A DNA stretch of 64,000 bases from Candidatus Heteroruminococcus faecigallinarum (GCA_904387055.1 CAJFKV010000006.1:1-64000), one strand, 5' to 3'; positions 37,745 to 46,779 are shown, counted from the first letter of the stretch. Translations and numbers: made by a program. The notes: a model not told the origin generated them from the sequence alone.

Positions 37745-39637
37745 TTAGATGCCCAGGGCAGCTCTCTTTTCCTCAATCCGGTCAATCATGGCGTCGCACA
37801 GCTTCTCGGGATTCATCTCCACGGTAAAGGCAGCGCCCACCCAGTCGCGGACCTTGTTGTACAGCAGGTCCTTCATCTGGGAAGAGCCCTCAATCTGGGG
37901 AGTAATGCCCAGGAAGGTTTCGATACCGGTGGCCACCACGTAGTTGCCGATGGAGACCGCCTTCTCGCTCATCCACTCGGGAGCGCAGCCCACGATGGGC
38001 AGCTGGGCGGTATCCACGCCCCAGTCCTTGGCCACGCCGGTCACCAGCAGCATCATACGGCTGATGTCCACGCAGGAACCCATGTGCAGGACGGGAGGAA
38101 TGTTGGCCAACTCGCAGACTCTCTTGAGGCCGGCGCCGCACAGCTCCTTAGCCTCCCGGCACATCAGGCCGGCCTTGGCAGCGGCCTGGGCGGAACAGCC
38201 GGACACCACCAGGATGATGTCGTTGGCCAGCAGCTTCTTCATAATCTCAATGTGGGAGTAGTCGTGACGGACCTTGGGGTTGTTGCAGCCTACCATGGCC
38301 ACGGCGCCCCGCAGAACGCCGGACTCCAGACACTCCACCAGAGGCTTGTAGGTGCCGGTCACATCCACGTGGGAGTTGGTCACCGTATCCAGCGTCTTGA
38401 TGATGGCCTCGCAGGAGTAACCCACGGTGCACTTCTGCTTCATCTTGGGGATGTACACCAGATCCTGGTTCCGGTTCTTGAAGTTCTGCACCGCCATGGT
38501 GACAATCTGGCGGGCGTTTTCACCGGCATTCTCGGGGGAGAAGTGGATAAACTCGGAATCGGGCATCCGGGCAATGTTGGAGGTGGTGATAAACTTGGTA
38601 TGGAAGCACTTGCTCAGGGGGCCCAGGGCGGGGAAGATGCATTGCACATCCACCACAACCGCCTCCACAGCGCCGGTGAGGACCGCGTTCTCCTGCTGGA
38701 GGAAGTTGCCGGCCATCCGGATGCCGTGGCGCATGGCCACCTCGTTGGCGGTGCAGCACATGCCGGCCACGTTGATCCCCTTGGCGCCCATCTCCTTGGC
38801 CATGGCGATCATCTCGGGCTTCTCGGACCACTCCACGATCATCTCGGAGAGGGACGGATCATGGCCATGGACGATGATGTTGACCATGTCCTCCTCCAGG
38901 ACGCCCAGGTTGGCCTCGGTATCGATGGGCTTGGGGGTACCAAACAGAACATCGGAGAAGTCGGTACCGGCCATGGAGCCGCCCCAGCCGTCGCTCAGGC
39001 CGCAGCGCAGGGCCTGGCGGACCAGGGCCTCCGGCTCGGAGGAGCAGCCCATGTGGGTCATGTGCAGGGCCTGGGAGACCTCCCGGTCGATGGCCCGGGG
39101 CTCGATGCCCTCCCGGGCCCAGATCGCCTGGCGCTCCTTGTTGGCTCTCTTCAGGAACCGCTGGGTGCCGAAGGGCTTGCCGTACTCCAGCAGCGCGGTC
39201 TCGGCCACCTGGTGGGCAACGTCGTAGATGTCCCGGCCCTCGGTGGGGATATCCCACTCGCCGGCGATCCGCAGCAGCTTCTCCGGATCCTTCACCTTGT
39301 AGTTGCCGTCGGCAGCGGTGCAGTACAGGGTGTGGCAGATCTCGCGGCCGTGGTCGGAGTGGGTGGCGGAGCCGCCGGCGGTGAACCGCAGGAAGTTCCG
39401 GCCGGCAATGCCGTGGGCGTCGCAGCCGCAGATGCCCCGGGGCGCCTTGGGAGTGATGCGGCAGGGACCCATGGAGCAGATCCGGCAGCAGATGCCCTCT
39501 TCACCGAACTTGCAGTGAGGGGTCTGCTGCTTCACACGGGCCTGCCAGGTGCTGGCTCCCACCTTATCGGCGGTTTCAAGCAGCTTTGCTACTTCGTTTT
39601 CCATCTCTTCGAAGGTAGTTAAGGTTACTTTTTCCAT
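37745..39637 (-). CDS. cooS: Carbon monoxide dehydrogenase catalytic subunit
   Basis: 630 aa; FGEEGICCRICSMGPCRITPKAPRGICGCDAHGIAGRNFLRFTAGG and other C/D-cluster motifs. Confidence 0.95.
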   Translation of the reverse strand: MEKVTLTTFEEMENEVAKLLETADKVGASTWQARVKQQTPHCKFGEEGICCRICSMGPCRITPKAPRGICGCDAHGIAGRNFLRFTAGGSATHSDHGREICHTLYCTAADGNYKVKDPEKLLRIAGEWDIPTEGRDIYDVAHQVAETALLEYGKPFGTQRFLKRANKERQAIWAREGIEPRAIDREVSQALHMTHMGCSSEPEALVRQALRCGLSDGWGGSMAGTDFSDVLFGTPKPIDTEANLGVLEEDMVNIIVHGHDPSLSEMIVEWSEKPEMIAMAKEMGAKGINVAGMCCTANEVAMRHGIRMAGNFLQQENAVLTGAVEAVVVDVQCIFPALGPLSKCFHTKFITTSNIARMPDSEFIHFSPENAGENARQIVTMAVQNFKNRNQDLVYIPKMKQKCTVGYSCEAIIKTLDTVTNSHVDVTGTYKPLVECLESGVLRGAVAMVGCNNPKVRHDYSHIEIMKKLLANDIILVVSGCSAQAAAKAGLMCREAKELCGAGLKRVCELANIPPVLHMGSCVDISRMMLLVTGVAKDWGVDTAQLPIVGCAPEWMSEKAVSIGNYVVATGIETFLGITPQIEGSSQMKDLLYNKVRDWVGAAFTVEMNPEKLCDAMIDRIEEKRAALGI

Positions 39638-40008
39638 CGTGTATCTCCTTTATAAAGTCGTTCCTTACCGGGAACCGTCCCTCGGTGAAGAGGGGTCGGT
39701 CAGCTTGTGGAAACCGGCCCGTCCGGAAACCGGCCGGCCGGCTGCAAAGGCACAGCGGTCTTTAGCAGATCCATCCTGGGGAAAAGAGGGTGTCCGTTCT
39801 TCTCCCCAGGCCCTTGGGAAAAGCCCCGTCCAGGGCCGGTCGCGGCGCAGCCCGCGCCCCAGGCATACCGGGAACCGCGCTTTGCCGCAGCGCCGGCGCC
39901 TGCCGATTCTTCTGAATCCAGCCGATCTTCATGATCTTTCTTTCCTCCTACATCAATCTGCATCAATATGTTACCGCCGGCGCCGCAGCGCGCCGGACAG
40001 CGCCTTCC

Positions 40009-40320
40009 CTACTTCAAGAACTTGGCGATGGCGTCGTTCAGGTCGTCCAGCGTCTTCTGATCGCCGGTCTCCATCGCCTCCAACAAGCAGTGCTGAATGT
40101 GGTCCTGCAGCACAACCCGGCCGGTATTGGTGATGGCCGAGCGGACCGCCGCCAGCTGGATGAGCACCTCGCTGCAGTCCCGTCCTTCTTCCACCATCTT
40201 CTTGACCGCCTCCAGGTGGCCGATGGCCCGGGACAAGCGGTGAAGCACCTGCTTGGTCTGGGTATGGCTGTGGGCGTGACAGGGGCAGGCGTCTTCCTCC
40301 CGCCCATGCTCCGGATTCAT
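40009..40320 (-). CDS. CsoR/RcnR/InrS-family metal-sensing repressor
   Basis: HTQTKQVLHRLSRAIGHLEAVKKMVEEGRDCSEVLIQLAAVRSAI...LQDHIQHCL; N-terminal DACPCHAHSHT. Confidence 0.9.
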   Translation of the reverse strand: MNPEHGREEDACPCHAHSHTQTKQVLHRLSRAIGHLEAVKKMVEEGRDCSEVLIQLAAVRSAITNTGRVVLQDHIQHCLLEAMETGDQKTLDDLNDAIAKFLK

Positions 40321-40508
40321 GCCGCGCTCCCTCCTTCTTCCCGCCGCAGGGCAGACTTCTCCCTTTCCCCGCGCAGGCTAGTTAATATAATAACAACTTT
40401 TCCTGCAAAATACAAGGGGAAAACGCATTTTTCCCCGCTTTTTTCGACGCCTTTCCCTGGAAGCGCTGGCAGCACTTTCTTTCCCCTCCGGCGGCCCTCC
40501 CGGCCGTC

Positions 40509-40928
40509 TCAGCAACGCTCCAGCAGATCCGGCCGGTGAACCACCTCGGCCAGCTCCCGCAGATAGTCGGACAGGGGATTGTCCCCCGTTCCCAGCACCC
40601 GCACGCTGCACTGGTTCATGGGGACCAGCAGCTTTTTGGCACGGCTGGCAGCGACCGCCTGGGCCATCGCCGGGCTGATCTCCCCGTGCATGGAATTGGC
40701 AAACCCAATGCCGATCGCTCCCACAATCAGGTCCGCGTCGGCACAATTGTAGACCACGGCGTTTTCCCCCGTGGCTCCCACCGGGGCCCCCGCCTTCAGC
40801 ATGGCGGAGGTGGCCACCGCGTTGGTGCCCACCGCCACCAGATGGGCCTCGGGCAGTTCCCGCCGCAGCAGCTGCACAATGCTGCGGCCCATGCCGCCCC
40901 CCTGCCCGTCAATCACCACAATCTTCAT
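40509..40928 (-). CDS. DUF3842-type protein
   Basis: 139 aa; MKIVVIDGQGGGMGRSIVQLLRRELPEAHLVAVGTNAVATSAMLKAGA. Confidence 0.75.
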   Translation of the reverse strand: MKIVVIDGQGGGMGRSIVQLLRRELPEAHLVAVGTNAVATSAMLKAGAPVGATGENAVVYNCADADLIVGAIGIGFANSMHGEISPAMAQAVAASRAKKLLVPMNQCSVRVLGTGDNPLSDYLRELAEVVHRPDLLERC

Positions 40929-41033
40929 CCCGTCTCTCCTATTCTCTGGCAATCGGTCGGAGAACCAGCTTCCCTGCATGGTTCCCCTCGCGTTCCTTTT
41001 CATCCTTGTCGCCCTCGCCCGCCAGGGGAAAAG

Positions 41034-41324
41034 GCCCTCCCCGCGGCACCCCCGCCATCCCGGGCAGGCGGCTGTGGGCCCTGGCCCGGCTTTCACAGCA
41101 AGCCGAACATCCCGGAAAGGGCAGGCGGCAGCCGTGCCGCGTGGACAGATGCCCTCCCCGCGGCACCTGCGCCATCCTGCGCGGGTGGCTCCGGGCCCTG
41201 GCCCGGCTTTCACAGCAAGCCGAACATCCCGGAAAGGGCAGGTGGCAGCCGTGCCGCGTGGACAGATGCCCTCCCCACGGCACCCCCGCCATCCTGCGCG
41301 GGTGGCTCCGGTCCCTGGCCCGGG
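41034..41324. repeat. 117-bp tandem direct repeat, about 2.5 copies
   Basis: gccctcccc(g/a)cggcacc... units start at 41034, 41151, 41268; period exactly 117. Confidence 0.95.
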
Positions 41325-41481
41325 GCTTTGCGACTATTATACCACAGGTTCATTGCTAGGAAAAGATGTCAACAACCACTTTCCCCTCTTTCTTCTGCCA
41401 ATTGACAAGATGCCTACCTTTGGGGTACACTTTCTCTAGCAAACCCGTCCTTTTGCCAATCCATCCCCAGGAGGAACCGCC

Positions 41482-42225
41482 ATGACCTTGGACGCCTTTT
41501 TCCGGGAACATCCCCGGTTTGCCCTTGCCTTCTCCGGCGGGACCGACTCGGCCTACCTGTTGTGGGCGGCGGTCCAGGCCGGGTGCCAGGTGCAGCCTTA
41601 TTTTGTCAAGACCCCCTTCCAGCCCGCCTTTGAGCTGGCGGACGCCCGGCGGCTGGCCGGCCAGGTGGGCCTCCCCCTGACCGTGCTGCCGGTGGCGGTG
41701 CTGGACCTGCCCCAGGTCGTCCAAAACCCGCCGGACCGGTGTTACCACTGCAAGACCGCCCTCTTCACCGCCCTCTTCCGCCAGGCGGAGCAGGACGGAT
41801 ATTCTCTCCTCTGTGACGGGACCAACGCCTCCGACCGGGCGGACGACCGCCCCGGCATGCGGGCCCTCGCCCAGCTGGGGGTCCGTTCCCCTCTCCGGGA
41901 GTGTGGCATTACCAAGGAGCAGGTGCGGGCCCTTTCCCGGCAGGCGGGCCTGTTTACCGCCGACAAGCCCTCCTACGCCTGCCTGGCCACCCGGATTCCC
42001 GCCGGGACGGCCATCACCCGGGAGGCCCTGGAAGCGGTGGAGACCGGCGAGAGCCGGCTGGCCGCCATGGGCTTTTCCGACCTGCGGCTGCGGCTGGACG
42101 GCCCCAACGCCCGTCTCCAGCTGCCGCAAAGCCAGATGGCGGACGCGTTTGCCCGCCGGGACGAGATTCTGGACAACCTCAAGGACCTGTTCCCCGCCGT
42201 TTCCCTGGATCTTGGGGGCCGGTAG
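41482..42225 (+). CDS. larE: ATP-dependent sacrificial sulfur transferase LarE
   Basis: PP-loop AFSGGTDSAYLLWAA, PPDRCYHCKTALF, DGTNASDRADDRPGMRAL, KPSYACLATRIP. Confidence 0.92.
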   Translation: MTLDAFFREHPRFALAFSGGTDSAYLLWAAVQAGCQVQPYFVKTPFQPAFELADARRLAGQVGLPLTVLPVAVLDLPQVVQNPPDRCYHCKTALFTALFRQAEQDGYSLLCDGTNASDRADDRPGMRALAQLGVRSPLRECGITKEQVRALSRQAGLFTADKPSYACLATRIPAGTAITREALEAVETGESRLAAMGFSDLRLRLDGPNARLQLPQSQMADAFARRDEILDNLKDLFPAVSLDLGGR

Positions 42226-42265
42226 CGGGAAGATCCCCCCCGCCCGGGGGAAGAAAGGAGGCAGC

Positions 42266-43084
42266 ATGGAACCCAACCAATACCTGATCGACTTCTACAG
42301 CCATTACGACGAGGAGGGCCGGCTGGCCTCCCGCCACGGATCGGTGGAATTTCTCACCACCATGGGGTACCTTTCCCGTTATCTCCGCCCCGGCTGCCGG
42401 GTACTGGAGATCGGCGCGGGGACCGGCCGCTATTCCCACGCCCTGGCCCGCCAGGGCTACCAGGTGGACGCGGTGGAGCTGGTGGAACACAACCTCAACC
42501 TTTTCCGCCAGGGGACAACCCCCGGCGAACAGATAACCGTCGTCCAGGGAAACGCGCTGGACCTCTCCGCCTTTCCCGACAATACCTACGACATCACCCT
42601 GCTGCTGGGGCCCCTGTATCATCTATATACAGAGGAGGACAAGCGCCAGGCCCTGGGGGAAGCAATCCGGGTCACCCGGCCGGGGGGCGTCCTCTTCGCC
42701 GCCTATGTTATCTCCGACGGCTGCCTGCTGGACGAGGGATTCCTGCGGGGGACGGTGGATGTGGAGGCCTACCTGCGGGACGGGCTTCTGGACCCCCAGA
42801 CCTTTGCCGCTGCCTCCCAGCCCAAGGATCTCTTTGAGCTGGTCCGGAAGGAGGACATCGACCGACTCATGGAACCGTTCCCGGTCACCCGCCTGCACTA
42901 TGTGGCGTCGGACGGGTGCGCCCTGCTGCTGCGGGAGGCCCTGGACCGGATGGACGACTCCCGTTTTCAGCTGTTCCTGCGGTACCATTTTGCCACCTGC
43001 GAGCGGGAGGACCTGGCCGGGGTCACCAGCCATTCCCTGGACATCTTTCGGAAGGACCCACCTTCCCCTTCCGTCTCTATCTAG
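42266..43084 (+). CDS. Class I SAM-dependent methyltransferase
   Basis: CRVLEIGAGTGRYSHALARQGYQVDAVEL...YDITLLLGPLYHLYTEEDKRQALGEAIRVTRPGGVLFAAYV. Confidence 0.88.
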   Translation: MEPNQYLIDFYSHYDEEGRLASRHGSVEFLTTMGYLSRYLRPGCRVLEIGAGTGRYSHALARQGYQVDAVELVEHNLNLFRQGTTPGEQITVVQGNALDLSAFPDNTYDITLLLGPLYHLYTEEDKRQALGEAIRVTRPGGVLFAAYVISDGCLLDEGFLRGTVDVEAYLRDGLLDPQTFAAASQPKDLFELVRKEDIDRLMEPFPVTRLHYVASDGCALLLREALDRMDDSRFQLFLRYHFATCEREDLAGVTSHSLDIFRKDPPSPSVSI

Positions 43085-43146
43085 CCATCGGCGGGCCGCC
43101 AAGCAACCCGGCCCGCCGCCTCGACAAAAGGAGGTTACAATCGTTT

Positions 43147-43908
43147 ATGGATCAGGAGAAACTCCTTTCGCTGCTCCGCCAGGTGCAGGAAGGCCGCCTC
43201 GCCCCGGAGGACGCCCTCCTGGAGCTGAAGATGGAGCCCTTTGAAGATCTGGGCTACGCCAAGATCGACCACCACCGCCAGCTGCGCCAGGGGGTGCCGG
43301 AGGTCATCTTCGGCAGCGGCAAGACCGCCGGCCAGATCGCCGGCATCTCCCGCGCCCTGCTGGACAAAGGCGTGCACAACATCCTCATCACCCGCCTGGA
43401 CCAGGACAAGGCCCAGGCGGTGGAGAAGGAGGTGGCCCTGCGGTACGACCCGGTGGCCCGCATCGGGGTCGTGGGAGAGGAGCCGGCGGTCACCGCGCCC
43501 GGCTATGTCCTGGTGGCCACCGGCGGCACCAGCGACATCCCGGTGGCGGAGGAGGCCGCCCTCACCGCCCAGACCCTGGGCAACCGGGTGGAGCGGCTGT
43601 ACGACGTGGGGGTGGCGGGGATGCACCGCCTTCTCTCCCACCTGGACAAGATCATGGGGGCCCGGGTCATCATCGCCGTCGCCGGGATGGAGGGCGCTTT
43701 GGCCAGCGTCATCGGCGGCTTGGCCGACTGTCCCGTCCTGGCCGTCCCCACCAGCATCGGCTATGGGGCCAACTTCGGCGGCCTGTCGGCCCTGCTGTCC
43801 ATGCTCAATTCCTGCGCCAGCGGGGTGAGCGTGGTAAACATCGACAACGGCTTCGGCGCCGGCTATATGGCCAGCATCATCAATCATCTGGGGGTGACCC
43901 ATCCATGA
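43147..43908 (+). CDS. larB: Nickel pincer cofactor biosynthesis protein LarB
   Basis: FEDLGYAKIDHHRQLRQGVPEVIFGSGKTAGQIAGI...VPTSIGYGANFGGLSALLSMLNSCASGVSVVNIDNGFGAGYMA. Confidence 0.94.
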   Translation: MDQEKLLSLLRQVQEGRLAPEDALLELKMEPFEDLGYAKIDHHRQLRQGVPEVIFGSGKTAGQIAGISRALLDKGVHNILITRLDQDKAQAVEKEVALRYDPVARIGVVGEEPAVTAPGYVLVATGGTSDIPVAEEAALTAQTLGNRVERLYDVGVAGMHRLLSHLDKIMGARVIIAVAGMEGALASVIGGLADCPVLAVPTSIGYGANFGGLSALLSMLNSCASGVSVVNIDNGFGAGYMASIINHLGVTHP

Positions 43909-45077
43909 AAACGCTCTACCTGGAATGCGCCATGGGGGCGTCCAGCGACATGCTGGCCGCCGCCCTCTTCGACCTGTGCCCCGACCGGGACCTGGCCTAC
44001 CTGCAGCTGACCCATCTGGGCTATCCCGGCCTGCATCTGGAGCTCGCCCCCGCCGAGAAGATGGGCATTGCCGGCGCCTCCTTCTCCCTGTGGCTGGACC
44101 AGCCGCCCCAGGGCCATTTCCACGCGGACCTGGCCTGGGTGGAGGAGCTGCTCCTCTCCCTGGACATGCCCCGGGCCGCCCGGGAAAAAGCCATGGCCGT
44201 CTACGGGCGGATTGCCCAGGCGGAGGGGGCCGTCCACGGGGCGGGCCCCCGGGAGGTCCATTTCCACGAGGTGGGGTCGCCCCGGGCGGTGCTGTCGGTG
44301 GCGGCCTGCTGCCTCCTGTGGAACCTGCTGTCCCCCGACCGGGTGGTGGTCTCCCCCATCCACCTGGGAAGCGGGGTGGTCCAGTGTGCCCACGGCCTCC
44401 TGCCGGTGCCCGCCCCCGCCACCGCCCGGCTGCTGGAGGGGGTCCCCGTCTACGGCGGACAGATCGAGGGGGAGCTGTGCACCCCCACCGGCGCCGCCCT
44501 CCTGCGGGAGATGGCCGGCTCCTTCGGGCCCATGCCGGTGATGGCGGTGGAGAAGACCGGCTGCGGCATTGGGAAGAAGGACTTTCCCCGGCCCAACTGC
44601 CTGCGGGCCTTCCTGGGGCGGGAGGAGGAAGCCTTCCAGTCCAACGGCGCCGCCCTGGAGCTGGTCTGCAACCTGGACGACATCACCTCCGAGGCCCTCT
44701 CCTTCGCCTGCCAGAAGCTGCTGGAGGCGGGGGCGGTGGACGTGGCGGTGACCCCCATCCTGATGAAGAAGGGCCGTCCCGCCTTCCAGCTCACCTGCAT
44801 GGGCCGGGAAGCTACCCGGGAGGCCCTGGTGAAGGCCCTCTTCCAGTACACCACCACCCTGGGCATCCGGGAGCGGCGCTGCCCCCGGTACACCCTGGAC
44901 TCCCGCTTTGAGGAGGTGTCCACCCCCTACGGCCCGGTCACCTTGAAGATCAGCGAGGGGTACGGGGTGAAGCGGTGCAAGCCGGAGTACGACACGGTGG
45001 AGGCCGCCGCCCGGAAGGCGGGCGTCCCCTTCCAGACGGTGTGGGAAGCGGCCCAGGCGGCGGACCGGGACCGGTAA
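43905..45077 (+). CDS. larC: Nickel pincer cofactor biosynthesis protein LarC (single continuous ORF)
   Basis: 390 aa; MKTLYLECAMGASSDMLAAALFDL...HFHEVGSPRAVLSVAA...ANLDDITSEAL-like region and C-terminal domain in one frame. Confidence 0.93.
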   Translation: MKTLYLECAMGASSDMLAAALFDLCPDRDLAYLQLTHLGYPGLHLELAPAEKMGIAGASFSLWLDQPPQGHFHADLAWVEELLLSLDMPRAAREKAMAVYGRIAQAEGAVHGAGPREVHFHEVGSPRAVLSVAACCLLWNLLSPDRVVVSPIHLGSGVVQCAHGLLPVPAPATARLLEGVPVYGGQIEGELCTPTGAALLREMAGSFGPMPVMAVEKTGCGIGKKDFPRPNCLRAFLGREEEAFQSNGAALELVCNLDDITSEALSFACQKLLEAGAVDVAVTPILMKKGRPAFQLTCMGREATREALVKALFQYTTTLGIRERRCPRYTLDSRFEEVSTPYGPVTLKISEGYGVKRCKPEYDTVEAAARKAGVPFQTVWEAAQAADRDR

Positions 45078-45120
45078 CGATCCCCGCCGGGAAGGCTCGG
45101 CACAGCATCCGTCCTCAAAA

Positions 45121-45159
45121 AGCCAGGCCCCAGGCATCATCGATGCCTGGGGCCTGGCT
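45121..45159 (-). terminator. 18-bp perfect stem terminator between convergent larC and lipoprotein gene
   Basis: AGCCAGGCCCCAGGCATC-ATC-GATGCCTGGGGCCTGGCT; minus-strand side followed by TTTTT. Confidence 0.85.
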
Positions 45160-45181
45160 GCGTCTTAGCCTTGCGGGGACG

Positions 45182-46687
45182 TTATGCCTCCGGCAGGGGG
45201 AGAACCCGCAGCCGGATCTCCTCCCCTTCCTCGTATTCCACATAGGACCGCTCCCCGGGGAGGAGATTTGCCAGGGCTTCCTCCGTCTCTGGGGACAGGG
45301 CCTGGGGATCCTCCCCCTCCCGGGCGGTCCAGACGGTGGTCTCCCCGTCCCGGTGGGTGGAGTAGTAGAACCGCAGGACCCCATCCGCCTCCTCCCGGGT
45401 GCCGTAAAAATTCACCTGGATCTGCTCCCCCAGGTCGTAGACGGTCAGCTCCCCCGTCTCGGGCTGGTAGGAACACAGGCGGCTGTTCTTCTCCGGGCGG
45501 CTACCGCCTAAAAGAAGTACTAGGAAATCCAGCCGCCCCTCGCTGTCCAGCAGGGGGAGGGAGATGGGGAAGGCGCCCACCTCCCGGAGGGCCGGCTCCT
45601 CCTGGGACAGGTCGGCCCAATAGAGCTGGTCGTCCCCCCAATCCTCGTCGGAAACGTCAACGGCCGCCAGCCACTCTTCCCCCACCATCAGGTGGGAGAA
45701 CTCCCGTCCGTCAAAGAGGGGCTGGGCATCCTCCCCGTTGGTCCGCCAGACGGTGCCGGCGGTGTTGGCCTTCTCCTCGTCCTTGTGGGCCAGGTAGTAG
45801 AACCAGCCGTCCACCACCCCGCTCTGCATCCCATCGGAGCCGTAGTATACGCCGAAGTTTCCATGGGATTCCACAAGTTGGGTCATGTCGTCCACCACCC
45901 GCCCCCGGTCGGCGGCAAAGTCGTAGTACACGATCCGGGAATGGCAGTCAAAGACCGCCTCCTCCGGCCCGATCCAGTGGATATTGGTGACGCCGCCGTC
46001 CAGCCCTCCGCCGGAGATGCCGTTAAGGTTGGCGGTCCAGACCGCCGCCTCCCCCTGGGGGCTGGTGGGGATGATCCGGTAGGTATCCGTCTCGTCGTAG
46101 TCGTAGACCAGGCTCCGGGGGTATTGGCGCACCAGCTTCCCCTCCCGGTCGAAGAGGGTCACGTTTACCAAGAAGATCTCCCCCGTCTCGGTGCCGCACA
46201 CCGCTCCGTACTGGTTCCGGTAGTTGGGAGCATCCGATTCCACCGCCAGGATCCGGCTGTCGTTCCAGCTCAGGTCGTAGCCGCCCTCCGGCAGCTCCTC
46301 CGGGGGGAGGGTCACCGTCTGGAGGAGGCGGTTGTCCGGGGAGAGGACGTTCAGGGTGTTCTCGTGCTGGAAGGTGAGGGTGCCGTCCCGGTTGCGCAGA
46401 ACCGACCCCGGCAAGGCCGACCCCTCGTAATCCCGGTAGGTGGCCATGGAGGGGTAGGAGGCATCCGCCGCCGGAGGCTGGGACTCCGCCTGGGAAACCG
46501 CTTCTTCCTGGGAGGGCTCCTGGGCGGGCTCTTCCTGGGAGGCCGGCGTCTCCGCCTCCTGGGAGAGGGACTGCTCCGGGAGGGGCGGCTCCTCTGCGGG
46601 GGCCTCCTCCCCGGGGGCGGCGCAGGCGGCCAGCAGAACCGCCGCCAGCAGGGCTGTCATCCATCTGGGCATCAAGGATCGCTTCAT
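45182..46687 (-). CDS. Predicted lipoprotein of unknown function
   Basis: Signal with lipobox LLAAC, Glu/Pro/Ser-rich linker, then roughly 400 aa beta-rich-looking domain. Confidence 0.7.
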   Translation of the reverse strand: MKRSLMPRWMTALLAAVLLAACAAPGEEAPAEEPPLPEQSLSQEAETPASQEEPAQEPSQEEAVSQAESQPPAADASYPSMATYRDYEGSALPGSVLRNRDGTLTFQHENTLNVLSPDNRLLQTVTLPPEELPEGGYDLSWNDSRILAVESDAPNYRNQYGAVCGTETGEIFLVNVTLFDREGKLVRQYPRSLVYDYDETDTYRIIPTSPQGEAAVWTANLNGISGGGLDGGVTNIHWIGPEEAVFDCHSRIVYYDFAADRGRVVDDMTQLVESHGNFGVYYGSDGMQSGVVDGWFYYLAHKDEEKANTAGTVWRTNGEDAQPLFDGREFSHLMVGEEWLAAVDVSDEDWGDDQLYWADLSQEEPALREVGAFPISLPLLDSEGRLDFLVLLLGGSRPEKNSRLCSYQPETGELTVYDLGEQIQVNFYGTREEADGVLRFYYSTHRDGETTVWTAREGEDPQALSPETEEALANLLPGERSYVEYEEGEEIRLRVLPLPEA

Positions 46688-46779
46688 CTGGATTCCTCCT
46701 CATTTCCGATCGTCCGGCCATTCTCCCGGGGGGGCCTGCCGGAAGGCCTTCTTTTTCTTCTTTCTGTCCCGGCGGCCGG

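Noticed and set aside
39700-39966. 88-aa ORF MMQIDVGGKKDHEDRLDSEES...
   Set aside because: No recognisable family; the overlapping alternative frame starting MKIGWIQKN has the better SD spacing, and neither is certain
40509-41213. 234-aa version of the DUF3842 gene fused to repeat-encoded N-terminus
   Set aside because: The conserved protein begins at MKIVVIDGQGGG (40928); the upstream part is the 117-bp repeat read in an accidental open frame
41034-41324. Possible CRISPR or transposon end
   Set aside because: Units are directly abutting 117-bp copies without spacers, terminal inverted repeats or transposase
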